A stretch of DNA of 64,000 bases. It comes from Adiantum capillus-veneris. Its lineage: Eukaryota > Streptophyta > Polypodiopsida > Polypodiales > Pteridaceae. Shown one piece after another: positions 35,037-47,905 of the stretch. The stretch covers positions 33,556,446-33,620,445 of the forward strand of contig CM043969.1 in the NCBI GenBank assembly GCA_014529385.2, given 5' to 3'. Both the position numbers and the translations under genes were made by a program. The notes under the pieces are model-generated. The model had not been told where the DNA came from. It saw nothing but the letters and a program-made list of their open reading frames with translations, and searched no databases. Every line of letters begins with the position of its first letter. Within the stretch, counting starts at the first letter, position 1.

Positions 35037-36156
35037 TTAAACTGTGAAGCAAAAACCTATAAACACATAGCTACTACCCCACTGCATGCATGCTTTGAAA
35101 AAAATTCCAACCTGTGGCTTCATTAGAATATGCCCTCCTCCAAGATCATAGGGAAAATATAAGGATTTCCCAATAGTAGAACATAAGTATGAATTGACCC
35201 ATAAACCATAATGAACACCTCCTTGATCATATGGCATAGAAGTCAGCAGCTCCAGACCACGAACATATCCAACTCCACCTGAATCAAATGGCATATCCAT
35301 CAATTCACTTGGACCATGCATACAACCCTCTCCGTCTGGATCAAAAGCTAGAAAAAATTCCCCTATATCATAGGGTAACACCAAATCCCATGAATCATTA
35401 GGCATCATTAGATACTTCATATCCCTTGTGCAACCTGCTCCACCAATTTTTGATCATCAAGTATGGGTAAGAGCATTGGTAATGTAGCTTGATCCCCTTG
35501 ACCAGTAGAATTTTGGTCCTACTCATTAGGGTCCATGAGTGCCGTGGAAAACCTCTCTTCATGTGGTACTCAAGAATCATCAAGAAAAGTTTTCCTTTTT
35601 GGTACATACCCAAAGTCTAATAGAACCTCATCCGGCAATTGCATAAGGTCCTCATCAGCTGCATCTAGACAAACTTGCTTATGCATGAAATCAAATTGCT
35701 CAGTACCCTTAGCATCCATAGCTGAGAATCCTTCCAAATATTTGTCCAATAAACCCATAATCTCTGAGTCCACCGCTTTAGAAGATTTCTCTACCATGCA
35801 CATCTTAGGCAAAAAACTAGGATTTTCACATATGCACGCACAATACTAGCCATACCTGCTATAGAATGATCTTGAATTTCCTCTTCCTCATCCAAATATC
35901 TTTGAAATTCTGTAGCACAAAGCCCAGCAAGCTTATGAAAAATAACATCCACCTCCCTATCCATATGATCAGGATAATGATCCCAATCATAGGCAACACC
36001 AAGAGATTGCACTTGATCCTGCACCACACCATCAAATTGAGGATTAATCTGCCACATTGTGACCCCTTCATCACCAAATCTTGATGAAGGAGGAGCTTGC
36101 ACCCCCTCTAAATCATCACCTTGCGGATCTTCAAGCACATTCTCTTGCACATTCAT
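35037..36156 (-). pseudogene. Unrecognised acidic protein frames of the LARD-like element
   Basis: Three minus-strand frames follow each other: 36156-35791, 35812-35570 and 35420-35037. They are rich in Asp/Glu and start NVQENVLEDPQGDDLEGVQ. The last frame holds repeats of the type PYDxGG or PFDxGG (LPYDIGEFF, MPFDSGGVGYVRG, MPYDQGGVHYG and FPYDLGGGH), spaced about 20-25 residues. No zinc knuckle or polymerase motif is present. They may be an unusual gag or captured host sequence split by shifts. I do not recognise the family. Confidence 0.4.
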
Positions 36157-37002
36157 GCCCTAAAAATCTAGTGTATCCAAACCCTGTAGATGCTCATCCA
36201 CATCCACACCCTGTGAACCCTCATGCCTTTCTTGACCTTGTAAGTCTTTAGCTTCAACCTTCATCTCATGAAATTTGCAATCCCAAGCTTTGCATAGATT
36301 GCCCGCACAAATTCTACATCATCTTTATCCTATAATAGCCTTCAATCCTAAAGCAAACACTCATAAATAGCAGCGTTGAGATTAGCCTGAATCTGATTGC
36401 AAACCTCCACATAAGTAGGCACATAACCACAATCCTCATCATCTTCATACAAGCTTGGATCCTATTGTTCTCGGATGAAAGCAACTCTAAACTCGCTCTA
36501 GCTATGAAGATTTTGTTGTTGAAGCTCCTAAAATCGCTCAATGAAATCTGGGATCACAAACCTATCAAACTTTAAAATCCATTTCTCTTTTGGCACTCCC
36601 CAGCTCCTCTTCATAGAAATTCAAGTATCATATTGGATCATAACCATAAAAAATACCCTGCTGTCCAAAAACTGAGCGTTTGGCATATTTAAGTGCCAAT
36701 CGCTCCACCATCTCCCTCTTCGAGCTTTCTTCCTCATTAAATTCCCTATTTGTTATTGTTGATTTTGATACTTGAAAAATTTATGCGTTGTTCTGCTCTT
36801 GGAATCCACCTAGTTCAACTTTTGCAAACTGTTGTAATTCCCATTTCTCGATTTTCAAACCGGTACCCAAATTTTGGTTTATAAACTGCACTTGATTTGA
36901 ATATTGTTGCTAAAAAACAGCAGCCATTAGCCCTTTAATTTGCTACATCTCTTTCTTCTTAGTTTGTCACCATGGCTGGCTCCATCTACACCGGTCAATA
37001 TT
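36157..37002. other. Rest of the LARD-like internal region
   Basis: AT-rich sequence between the acidic frames and the primer site; one minus-strand frame (36541-36314) has no recognisable domain. Confidence 0.4.
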
Positions 37003-37019
37003 GCATCAGGTTCACCAAA
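37003..37019 (-). other. Primer binding site of the LARD-like element
   Basis: TTTGGTGAACCTGATGC on the minus strand starts two to three bases after the LTR end TGACA. TGG at its start fits pairing with a tRNA CCA end; the tRNA was not identified. Confidence 0.55.
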
Positions 37020-37021
37020 TT

Positions 37022-39076
37022 TGTCAGAGTGCGCGGTTCTCTAGAGTCGACCATGAAAGCATCGGGCCTTTGGCTATAGACAAGAGCTTAGTAGATGCTC
37101 AAACTCGGATAAAATAGTGCAGATAGACTTAATTAATGGCTTAGTACACGTAATACTGATGGTTAAAGAGAGAAAATGAGAACGCTAGTAATTGATATGA
37201 TAAAAGAAACAGAGATTCCAGACTTAAGAGATGCTGCCAACTGACAGCAGATACATCTGAATATTTTTTATTATTCTTTTACAATTCTGTTGCATATGCC
37301 CGCTTTGGTATGCCCTTCGAATTGAAACCCTCGGATCAGAAAACTTCCCCAAGTTGCATTGCCATCAGTTGTTTCGTGTTCGATGCTTTTCTCGCCCTTC
37401 CCTTGTCTTCTCCAACTGCTCTCAAGCTCCAGAATTCCCTTTCGCCTGTTGGTTCCCCAAAAAGCACTCCCAATAACCGTCCAAAAATGGCCCAAAAAGA
37501 ACAAAGAAGAAACCTACAAATTTGTGTGCCTCTTTGTTTATAGGAGTGGCCCAACCCAAAAAGGAAAAGTTGGGTTTTTAATCTGCTCATATAATCCACT
37601 TGAGCTCCATATAGCATCCATGTTTTATTGCATACAATTGGCATTTCCCCTTATAGCAACCATTGCACGTTGCCGACACGTCGACAATTTCCACTCTCTC
37701 ACTTAGCTTATGTGACACCTCCCCTTTGCTTTGTCCTCTTGGCTTGCCCTCTTGGTTGCCCGGCTTGGCTGCCCACTTTACCCTTTGGGTTCTCTCTTTC
37801 TCTACCACATGAAGCCACCCTCATCCTCAACACTAGTGAGGTGGCTAGTTTTTTCTTTTTTTGGGGTTGGGGGGGGGGTCACACTTTAACCTTCAAAAAT
37901 TTGGGCCATAGCGAGCGTGGGACTAGTCTCTTGAGGCTACCACATCAGTAGGCATATTGCCACCGTCCTTGCCCATCGTCACTCGTGGCCGCCAGCCGTC
38001 GTCGCCAAAATTGACCCAGCACCGCCCCTCTCCACCTGTACAGAGCTGGAGCGCCGCACGTACACCGTCAATGAGTGAGAGCTCTTTCTCTCTCTCTCTC
38101 TCTCTCCCTCGTATACTCTCAATGTGGCTATGCTTTAGGAAATAAAGCCTTTGCTGCGGCCCCAGTTTTACACATGTGGGTTCTTGTCCCGCCACATGGC
38201 GTGTTGACCATTCCAACACTTCAAAGCCTTGGAACACCCTCTTTGTTTTAAGGAAAATCCCATTTTGCTTGGCCACCTTCTGAATCACTTTACGTTCTGC
38301 TCGATGATCGGGTACCTGAGCTGTAAAAGATGAATGAAATTCACCTCGCCGAATGTAGGTCATGCAAAATTTTCCACAATTGCACCCTATCATGCCTGCT
38401 CATTGAGGCCACCAAAACACAAGAAAACCATCTGCAACCATCTCTTGGTCAACTGCAACAAACTTCAACCATCCATATCTTGCTCACCGGAGATCTGATG
38501 AACGAGCCGTCAATTTGTGCTGACTCCATACATCACTTTATACCTTCTTGAGCTCAAGAAAGCCCAAAAAACACCAGATGACATGACTTTCCAAGCAGTC
38601 AAACTGGCCCAAACCTGGCCCCCTACAAACCTTAACTCGGCGTCCAGGACTTAGATTAACAATCTGAAAAGACCAGCAGGATCCATAATATAAGCTTTAT
38701 GCATCTAACACTTCAAATCACCTTTGACCACTTTTTCCCATCTGCCCTGTCCGTCTCAGATCTGCAACAACTACTTCTAGCTTTAAATTGCAATAAATTT
38801 CTCATCAGGGCTCTTTTGACGAGCCGTGTGGACTAGTTTACTCAACACTTCAAGGTCTACCTTTTTAAGAAAAAAACCAACCCTTCATTCAATCTTCAAT
38901 GTCATCCCAATTAGTTCATTTTAAGGCAGTTTTGGTCTACAAAACCCACATAATGCATACATTCGTATCATCTCCTGATATCATGGTAGAATCTGGACTA
39001 AATCATTAGTTTGGCAAAACCATGAAAGGCAAGCATATCCTCGTCTTTCACTCTGTGCCCACAAAGCGGCACGACA
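37022..39076 (-). repeat. Upstream LTR of the LARD-like element
   Basis: 2055 bp, collinear with 32897-34988. TG...CA boundaries are conserved. Confidence 0.9.
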
Positions 39077-40139
39077 ATGTTACTAGCATTTGTTTCTAAA
39101 ACAAATGAATTCAAAGGATCCGCAATAGCCAAAATAAAAGTTGTAAGCTAATGCGTCCTTGAGAGCATCAAAACTTTGTTGTTGAGCTTTGCCATTGTAA
39201 AGTTTTTCCCTTGGCTTTCAGTTAGTCCGCTATCGTCGAAACTACAATATGAGCATACTTTTTAATGAACCTTCAATAAAAAGCTACAAATCCCAGGAAG
39301 ATCTTTTACCCTTTTAGATTTTTGGGAGAAGGCCATCTCCGAATGACATCCACTTTTTATTGATTCATATGTAGCCCATCAACCAAAATAGCATGCCCTA
39401 AGTAGTGAATTTTCTCCTTGATAAAATCACACTTTGATTCTTTGGCATATAACTTATTTTCACATAACAATTCAAACACCTACTTTAGATGTTGTGAGCA
39501 CTCTTCCCCGTAGGACCTATACACTAGAATGTCATCGAGAAAAATGATAACATACTTGTCCAAATATGGTTTCAAGACACTGTCCATAAGCACCATGAGA
39601 GTTGTAGGCGCATTGGTCAACCTACAAGGCATAACAAAAGATGCAATGTGTCCAGACCTTGTTTGGAATGCAGTTTTGGGTATGTCACCAAGCCTAATGC
39701 ATACTTGATGATACCCTGACCGCACGTCAATCTTCGTAAAGATACAAGCATGGGTGAGTTTATCAAGTAACTCATCCATCCTTGGCAATGGATACTTGTT
39801 CTTAATAGTAACTGCATTCAAACCACGGTAATATATGTACATGCACATACTACCATGTTTTTTCTTCACCAACAAGATGGGAGAGGCCCATGGTGAAGAA
39901 CTAGGTTGTATATAAACCTTCTACTGAGATAGTTAGAAAGCTAATGTTCTACCTCATTAACCTCAGAGAATGACTCATTTTCTAGGGTGGTATACTTACG
40001 GGATTACTGTTTGTAACCACGCCTATGCCATGCTGCACAACACATGTTGGCAAGATAACCTTGGTGGAAAATTACCTGGAATTACATCTTTGTACTCCAT
40101 TAATAAATCTTTTAACTTATTAGCAACATTTTCCTATGC

Positions 40140-40228
<89 letters not shown>

Positions 40229-40324
40229 AGTTATAGGTGGAAGAGAAGAGATAGAAGCATGCAGTGTTGAGGAATTGTCATTTAAAACATTATCAACATT
40301 TGAAAAAAAATGACACATGGACTA
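39077..40324 (-). pseudogene. Ty3-B part 2: reverse transcriptase and RNase H start
   Basis: The minus-strand frame 39875-39480 carries PLPRMDELLDKL, FTKIDVRSGYHQV, a degenerate TNAPTT segment and the catalytic LDDILVY (xDD kept). RNase H follows toward 39077 with stops (FVAFY, RFIKKYAHIVV). Upstream, toward 40324, is the linker CHFFSNVDNVLNDNSS, which matches CHFFSNIDNALNDNSL in Ty3-C (plus strand, about 49610). The linker contains the expanded (GA)n tract. Confidence 0.8.
40141..40226. repeat. (GA)n microsatellite expanded inside the Ty3-B linker
   Basis: About 85 nt of pure GA. The homologous Ty3-C position (49690-49712) has only a short TTTCTCTCTCCC seed. Confidence 0.95.
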
Positions 40325-40880
40325 GCACAAATATAACCTATGGAACCAAAGATACATGTGATGTAGTATGTGTATGGCTGATGAGTGACTCTCTATGCTC
40401 CAAAATTGTGGTGATGAGAGTCACAATGGAGATCCCACATTGTGATTGGGAGAGGAAAGTGTGTAGGTCTAACTCATGGCTGAAAATGTGCAAGTTCGGA
40501 TGTGACCAAAAGCTGAGAACTCTCGTAGTGTGCGGTACTTAGACTCTCGAACTTGCAGTGAGCATAATGTGCACAGTCAATTTGACTCTTCTCCATTGTC
40601 CCAGCACCCTATCTCGCATCAAAGGGAATGGGAGCTAAGCCAAATGGTTGTGATGATACATATAGTCGACAAGGGGATAGGCTCAAGCATGTAAGTGTGA
40701 GTATGGTTTCGTCTTTCAACAAAAAGAACATGGTTTTGTAGTTGGGGGCAATATGGGTGGTGTAATGTATGAAGCATGCATGACCCACCAGATTTCTCCC
40801 AAGCCATAATACATTGGCGTTGTAGAAAAGCTTCATTTACTTGGGAGTCAATTGAAGCATTATGTAGCAAGTGTTCTCCC
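40325..40880 (-). other. LINE 3' region
   Basis: Weakly coding minus-strand sequence after the reverse-transcriptase C-terminal part, presumed ORF2 tail and 3' UTR. No clear motif; a separate origin cannot be excluded. Confidence 0.35.
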
Positions 40881-43379
40881 AAACCACTTCTTTATGTCTT
40901 GCATCCATATCGTGCTCAAGACCTTGCTTTTATGAGTCTTTTGAAATTTTTTGCTTGCTTCTCATGCAATTGTAGGAAGTCAATGTGAGGGGGTTTTGAC
41001 ACATATTTATCATGTACTCCACAACCCTTCCCATGCTCATAACCTCAATTGAAAGAGATCCTGACTCAAGAAGTAGGAGCATATATGGTGTTTGTGTCTT
41101 AACTTGGAGAAAGTTTGTAAGAAAACGCTTTTGGACATTCTCAAACTCTTTCCAAGTAGACTCTGAGATGCTCCCGCCCCACACTTCAACTCCATAAAGA
41201 AGAACTAGGGTCACCAATGCATCAAAAAGGTACTCTTGAGAACCCAACACTTGATGTTTCCCGAATTACACATGTTCTCAAATGCATGATAAGGCTCTTG
41301 CCCGCTTCCAAACGATGCATAGCACATTCATGCCACTTGTAATAGGATGGAACCTCAAGGCCAAGGTCCTTAAAGCTCTCAACAACTTCAAGTGTCTCAT
41401 TGTTGTACACAATCCATGGAAACACACATCCGTGTTTAACCTCAATAGTGCTTACAAAAATTTCTGAAATTCCTCTTCCCGCAATTGACACATCGCCTTC
41501 TCATAGATTCGAGAAACCTCAAGCATAAACTCACTGGCACTTGGATTTATTCCATCCTTCTCCATAAATTGTTACATGGAATCATATCAAAGGCTTTCTT
41601 AAAGTCCACAAAACATCAATAGAATCGCTTGCCTTTCAACCGACTTTCCTCCATGAGAACATGAAGAGTGACAAGATGATCAATGGTGCTATGGCATCGA
41701 TGAAAACCCGCTTGTCCTTTTGTACGCTTGTCATTCTCCTCAGCCCAATCACTCAATCTCATCTCCTTTATACACATAAACAACTTTTCTAGAAGAGACC
41801 CAATCATTATAGTTCGGTAGTTGTTTACATTCTTTACATCCCCTCCTTTATGCAAAGGCTTGATCAAATTAGTACTCCAATCATAAGGCATACCATGTTG
41901 GAGTGCAAGGTTGAAGATATCACACATCCCCTCATGGGTAAAATCTCTCGTCCATGTGATCATCTCCGGCTTGATACCTTGAAGATCTCCTGCTTTGCAA
42001 GTGGCTAAATTTCCAAGCCCACAGCATACATCCTCAATAGTAAAAAAAGAGGGCATACATGGGAGTGAACCATAAAATGATATTTTTTCATCATTTGGTC
42101 ACTCATATAATTGCCTACAATGTGTATACATATCCATAAGACTCAAGTTACCAAAATTCTCAACCTGCTCGCCCCTCAAGTTTCTTCAAAATCTTCCACA
42201 TGCATGTGCCTTTTCTTGGACTTGAAAAAGTTGTTGCTTTACTCCCCATCTTCTTCTCTTTTCTTGAATCAATGCCTTGTATGTATACACATGACTCTGA
42301 TTATTGTCTTTGTCCATAGCATCTCGACATTCTTTATCAAACCACCTTTTGCGTGATCTATATTTCTTGATACCATGGAGATGATTTATGGAAAAGCATT
42401 CTTCCGCACAAGAACAAATAAATTTCTTGAAAGCTTTCCATTTAGTTTCCAATGGTGCATCATATTGAAGCTTTGTCATTCATAGCTTTTGCTCAACCAT
42501 TTCAATGTACATTGTGCCCATGTGAAATCCGTACATAGTGATAATTTCTTTTCCCTTTGGTTGAGATTATCATTCTTAGCTGCTTCTCCACATGCAAGGT
42601 CAATACATAAAGTTTGATTGTCTGATTCCAAGGTCCATTGGACAGACATAAAACTCTTTATGTGATACATAATGACTTTGGAGAGTAGCATATAGTCAAT
42701 CACACTATCCCCATCATGTAAATCCATTGGTTCCACTCCACGAAGATACACCATTGGCAATGAGCATACCCATGCTATTACACGTGTGTGAAAGTAACTG
42801 CCCATAGTGATTCAGATCTTTCTCATCCATTGAAGTACGATCATACAAGTGAACTTCCTCCAACTCCCTTGAAATGTAAAGCATATCAAATTGTTGAGTA
42901 TCATATTTCAATGTTTTTGTGCAAGCACTCATATCCCCAAATACAATAACATCACCTTTGCCTTTGAAATAAGCAATATCCTCTTCTAAATCAAAAAATG
43001 GCTAATCTCTATCCATGCAAGCATAAAAGGGGAAATCATGATGAGGAATGTAGCAACCAACTACAAAAATGGGTGCTCTTTTTGGTGTCATAATTTTCAA
43101 TCATACATAACGTCTGTACTTGTCATCTTTCACAATTGATACTGAATTTTCCAATCCTTTCTTAACCATACATGCTATCCTTCCTTTCCCTCTTTGTTGC
43201 TTGAGATCCTTTGACCACATCAATGAATGTACATTGTAATTCTTAAAGCCATCAATCCTTTGTGTATCATGCTCCCAAGTTTCAACAAGAAGTACAACAT
43301 CGGCTTTGCTTCTTAGTTCATCAATGCCAACCCCCGCATTCCATGGGTATCCATTGCAATTCCAAAAGCATATTTTCAA
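40880..43379 (-). pseudogene. LINE ORF2: endonuclease and reverse transcriptase
   Basis: The start MKICFWNCNGYPWN carries the WN(C)NG signature of apurinic-type LINE endonucleases, followed by VVLLVETWEHD (catalytic Glu). Near 42700 SVIDYMLLS is the late endonuclease segment. The reverse transcriptase occupies 42056-41616 (LIKPLHKGGDVKNVNNYRTI, and GQAGFHRCHSTIDHL in place of the usual QxGFR motif). It continues after shifts to VLLYGVEVWGGS near 41190. The YxDD catalytic motif was not found in the broken middle. Many frame changes make it non-functional. Confidence 0.75.
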
Positions 43380-43385
43380 TTATAA

Positions 43386-44370
43386 CTTGTCCTCATTGGT
43401 CGCATATCCCTATTTTCTTGAGGGACTTGCCTCCTCCTTGGGCACATTTTCTTCATGAGAGATCTCCTTGTTTTTTTAATTCTTTTCCTCATATGTCTTG
43501 CGACACATGTTTTGTTTCTTAATAGTGCAGTCTTCACATACAAAACATTTTTTATCCCTCAAATAAATCTAGCTATTATCAAGGATAATCTTTTGTTTGG
43601 TCTTATCGGGCATGGTGCATACAATTGACCGTTCTCCCAAGCGAGGAGCTCCTTGCTTACCCACTATATGTGCTCCATAGACCATAACTTCGGACATGCC
43701 AATGTGAGTTTTGAAGAAATCTTCGATAACAATGGCAAGAGAAGGAGCCGCCTCTAACTTCTCTTTGGGAATTCCATGAATAATAATGTTCTTGGAACAT
43801 CGCTCTCATTCCTTCAACTCCTCCACATCCACATTCTCAACATTATTTGTTTGAGCTATAGCTTGCATGAGGGAGGAATTAGGAACGGCATTTTTACCAC
43901 ATACATCAGCCCAAGACTTGTTTGTGAATACATTTTTCATGTCACATACATCCTGGCTCATGGTGTCAAATTTTTTCTCTTTCAATACATGGTCATGCTC
44001 TACTTTGCTCATGCACTCCTTTAAAGCATTCAAGTCCACAAGAGAGCGTTTACATTCCTTGACTTCCTCTTCAAGTTTCATCAAACATGCTGTTTGCATC
44101 TCAAGTGTCCTCTTGAGATTCTTTTTCTCAACCACAAGAAACCTTAGAGTGCCATTCTCCATTTCAAGTGCCCATAAGTCTTCACCCTATTTGTTTACAG
44201 TCTCTTGCTAGTATACTAAACATACCATGATCATGGATTCCGATGTCGTTGGTTGAGTGGTTCTGTTTCCATCTTCACACTTTGGAGATTTTGGATCATT
44301 TTCTACAATGGTTGTGGACCTTGTTGAGGAAGAAGAACCCTTGCGAGTGCTGAATGCTACTATGGAACGT
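43386..44370 (-). pseudogene. LINE ORF1: coiled coil and RNA-binding domain
   Basis: A Ser/Thr-rich start (KGSSSSTRSTTIVEND, about 44345) leads to MENGTLRFLVVEKKNLKRTL and a heptad coiled coil (LEEEVKECKRSLVDLNALKE), typical of ORF1 trimerisation. After a stop at about 43805 an RRM-like segment follows: CSKNIIIHGIPKEKLEAAPS, IEDFFKTHIG and GERSIVCTMPDKTKQKI. ORF1p binds LINE RNA as a chaperone. Two or more stops disrupt it. Confidence 0.65.
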
Positions 44371-44384
44371 CTTCCATAACTTTG

Positions 44385-47003
44385 GAAATTTCTTTCTTTA
44401 CATCAATGCGTAGATACCACAAGCCTTGACGTACCTCTTCTTCCCGCCTTCTTCTTCCTTCAACTTGTACACCCATTTGCTTTGCAGTGCCTGCTTACCT
44501 TTAGGTAAATCAACCAACTCCCATGTTTGGTTTTGATGTAATGTGTCCATCTCTGCTTGAATGCTCTTCGATCATTCTTCTTTGGATTCATGTTGCATGG
44601 ATTCTACGTAAAACTCTAGCTCTCTAGAATTTGAGACCAAGAGACGATTGAAGAAAGGAACCAACCTTTCTAGAGGTCTACCTACTCTCGTAGATCTTTG
44701 GGGCATAAGTTGAGGTTCATCATCTGGTTGATGTTGTTGTAAGTTGTTACCACTTACACTCCTTGCATCTTTATTGTCATCAAGCTCCATGTACTCCACC
44801 TATACTTTTTGTTTGTTTTCTTTCCAAGTAATTTTTTTAACATAGTTTTTTTCTGAAAATTACATCCCTAATCCTAACGATTTTACCATCTCCAGGATCC
44901 CATAGGCGATACCCAAAGTCCGCTTCTCTATAGCCAATGAAGAATTGTTTTTTGGACTTTGCATCTAGCTTTGACCTTAGACTTCTATATATGCGCATAA
45001 AAGCCTCGCATCCAAACACTTTGAGAAATGCATAATTCACAGGTTTATTTGTCCATGCCTCTTCTGGAATTCCTCCATCTAGTGCCGTTGAGGGTGATTG
45101 GATAATCAAGTACACAATGTACTTGTTGCTTTCACCCAAAGCTCAAGCGGAGGCCCACATGTAGGCTCATGCTTCGTGATCGCTTCATGATTCTCATGTT
45201 CATCCTTTATGAAACTCCATTTTGTTGAGGTTTCCTTGGGGTTGTGTTTTGCCTCCAAATGCCATTGCTAGCACAAAAGCTTTCAAAACCTTGGCTGCAA
45301 TACTAGCCTCCATTGTCAGATCTAAGGCATTTAGGCTTGGTACCTGCTTCATTTCCCGCAAAGGCTTTTTACCTTTGAAATATAAAAAACACATTAGATT
45401 TATTTTTCATCACATAAACCCATGTTTTCCTAGTTGCATCGTCTATGAATGTTACATAGTACAATGAACCACCAAGGGATGTACTCGCAACAGCTCATAC
45501 ATCAAGATGAACTAATTCAAGTTTTTAGCTTTTTCTTTCATTCCCTAGTTTAAGAAGTTTCACCCTCTTTTGTTTACCGTTGTAAACACAATCTTCACAA
45601 AATTCTAAGTCCATTTCTTTCAAACCTGGTAGAAGCTTCTTTGACTAAAGGATTTGGAATTCTTTGGCACTCATATGCCCAAGTCGATAGTTCCATACCA
45701 CATCGTCAACTTCTGTAGCTATTGAACAAATTGAAGACTGTGCACTCACCGTGCACAAGTAGAGTGTACCCATATTTTCTCCTTTTGTAACCACCAAAGA
45801 TCCTTTTGAGATTTGCAACGTTTGCTTTCAAATGCAATATTGTGGTCTTCATCATCCAATTGACCTATAGAGATCAAGAGAGAAAACATGCCCATCATCT
45901 TTAAGCTTCCATTCATTTCCATTTCCCGTTTTGACACAAACTCTACCTTTGCTAACAATTTCACGAGCTTCATCATCTCCCAAGTATACATATTCAAAAT
46001 CACCTTTGGTGTAATCTTGGAAATCCTGCTTGTGGGGTGTAGCATGGAATATTGAAGTCTAATATCCAAGAATGAGACACATTGTCTAATGATAGAATTA
46101 GAGCATCTTGGTCTACTTAACATGCAACATTGGCCTCCGATGTTGGCTTGTTGTCTTAAGACTGTGACTCCTTTTTATTCTTGGACCAAAAATCATTCTT
46201 GACGTGGCCCTTCTTGCCACACTTCCAACACTCAAGAATTGACTTTGTGTGTGACTTGCTCCGCCTAAAGAGATCACAACTTCTTTGGTTTTTAAACCTC
46301 TCCTTCGGTGTTCCTCTTGTTTCCATTGATAGTGAAACACTTGATGATTCACGTGTTCTTTTCCTTTGCATCTCCTTGCTAAAGATAACACCCACAACAT
46401 CATCTAACATGAGATTATTTTTACCAAAGACAGAGTTACTTATAGCCATCAGAAGGTTGTTCCAACTATCCAACAAAGATGATAGTATTAGGAGAGCTTG
46501 CACTTCATGATTGAAGCCGACCTTCATCAATCAAAGTTGAATTATGTTGGTGTTGAAGTCATTTAGGTGTTTTGAATCCGAACCACTCTCTGTCATTTTT
46601 AGATTGAACAATCATCTCATGAGAAATACCTTATTGGATGTTGATGGTTTCTCGTAGAGGCCGTCAATCGTCTTCATCAAGTCCTCCGCGGTCTTTATCT
46701 CTAAAACCTCGAAGGCTACCATTGATTCCAAGCATAGACAAATTTTTCCCAACGTCTTTTGGTCAAGGAAATTTCAAGATTTATCTGCCTTTTTTGTGCA
46801 CAGGATTCTTTGCAAGACCACCTAGTCACAAATAAAGATCCTCGTGGTAGAGATAGTCTTCAATCTACATCTTCTAATGCTGGTAGTTTTTGTCATTGAA
46901 TTTATTGACCTTGAGCTTACCTTCCTTCGCCATCACTCGCACTCAATTCAAGGAATCATTTCCTTAAGATATTTTAGCTATGAGCAAACCCCACTCTAAC
47001 ACC
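44385..47003 (-). pseudogene. Ty1/copia gag-pol, truncated in reverse transcriptase
   Basis: Gag starts near 46933 (MAKEGKLKVNKFND) and continues to the 46530-46156 frame with LLILSSLLDSWNNLLMAISN and a zinc knuckle CWKCGKKGHVKNDFW (last Cys changed). A broken protease part (QLDDEDHNIAFESKR) follows. Integrase spans about 45720-44837, including FIDDATRKTWVYVMK, LRSDNGG and the frame LIIQSPSTALDGGIPEEAWT to FGYRLWDPGDGKIVR. Reverse transcriptase begins (MDTLHQNQTWELVDLPKGKQ, near 44550) and is cut off close to 44385 where the LINE starts. Gag-protease-integrase-RT order identifies copia. Confidence 0.8.
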
Positions 47004-47081
47004 AGTGGTTAGGAATAAAGGCATAGCTAAATAGAGATTAGAGTGGTTTACTTAATGGAGAGAGATAATTTTCACACACAC

Positions 47082-47137
<56 letters not shown>

Positions 47138-47640
47138 TGGTTCTCCCATATGTGGGCTATGTCCACTTCACACCACCGACTCATGCATCTTCACCTCACC
47201 TTATTATCTTCACCACTTCAATCTGTTTTGTGTGTAGAAGAAACCTCCTTGCATAGGCCAAAAGGGCTGCCCTCTCTCATGAGAGACACCCATGTGTAGA
47301 TAAGTTCGAGTAGAACTCTCCCATGCACCCATGTGTGGCCATCCTTAGGTAGAAATGTCTGCCTAAAATTCATCCATGCACCCATGTGTGCGTTAGAAAA
47401 TTCTGCCTGAAACTCATCCATTGGCCAACCGGCCACCGACAAAGCGACCACCAAATCGGCCATTTTTTGGTCACTTTTTGGCTGTCGTTTGGCCACATAA
47501 TATTTCATCAAAAATGAATATTTTGGCAAAGGGGCATGAGTTTTTGTTTTTTGGAGAGCGATTTTTCTCATGCACGATGGATTCTCCTCATAAAGAGGGC
47601 ATTGCAAATGTGTGTTTTTTAGTAAAAAAAATTACAAGGG
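47004..47640 (-). repeat. Putative 5' LTR of the copia element
   Basis: It lies upstream of the copia gag on the minus strand. A primer-site-like TGGTGTTAGAG (minus) is at about 46989-46999. It contains a (GA)n tract (47083-47133) and tandem CCCATGTGT words. The partner LTR is missing, so the outer boundary is set only where Ty3-B protease sequence resumes. Confidence 0.45.
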
Positions 47641-47905
47641 GGTGATTCAAGCTCCATACTTAGCAAGATTCATAAATTCAAATGTACAAATGAGTGGCAA
47701 GGAAGGAAAATCTTTCTCCTCCAACAATAGCAAGAGCATGCCACTAGATTGAACATCAAACTACTGTGCTCATAGCTATGTTAAAGTGATGATCCTAGAC
47801 TACGTAACCACTCCCAACTAAGGACCACATCTTCCCGCTCCATATTCATGACTTGAACATTCAAGGATGTATGATACATTTGAGACTCTAGCGGTACATG
47901 TTTCA
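47641..47905 (-). pseudogene. Ty3-B part 1: protease end
   Basis: The minus-strand frame gives WDTQVKHVPLESQMYHTSLN, then MNMEREDVVLSWEWLRSLGS, then FPSLPLICTFEFMNLAKYGA, the conserved C-terminal side of a Ty3 protease. The same phrase is on the plus strand in Ty3-C (MNMDWEDVVLSREWLYGLG, about 49450). It is cut at 47905 by plus-strand gag of Ty3-C. Confidence 0.65.

Larger units (their letters stand above)
32897..39076 (-). mobile_element. Non-autonomous LTR retrotransposon (LARD-like), 6.2 kb
   Basis: Two long similar direct repeats start TGTC(A/G)GAGTGCGCGG on the plus strand and end CACGACA, bracketing a 2.03-kb internal region. The minus-strand order is 39076 LTR, primer site, internal region, polypurine tract, LTR 32897. 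There is no reverse transcriptase or integrase. The insertion lies inside the RNase H of Ty3-B. The flanks are ACGT and ATGT, so any target duplication has decayed or a few bases were lost. LTR divergence is visible but moderate. Confidence 0.85.
40325..44370 (-). mobile_element. L1-type LINE, nearly full length but decayed
   Basis: On the minus strand it contains ORF1 with coiled coil and an RRM-like part, ORF2 with an endonuclease and a reverse transcriptase, and a 3' region to about 40325, where Ty3-B linker sequence begins. The 5' edge near 44370 abuts copia reverse-transcriptase sequence. No poly(A) or target duplication was defined. Confidence 0.75.
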
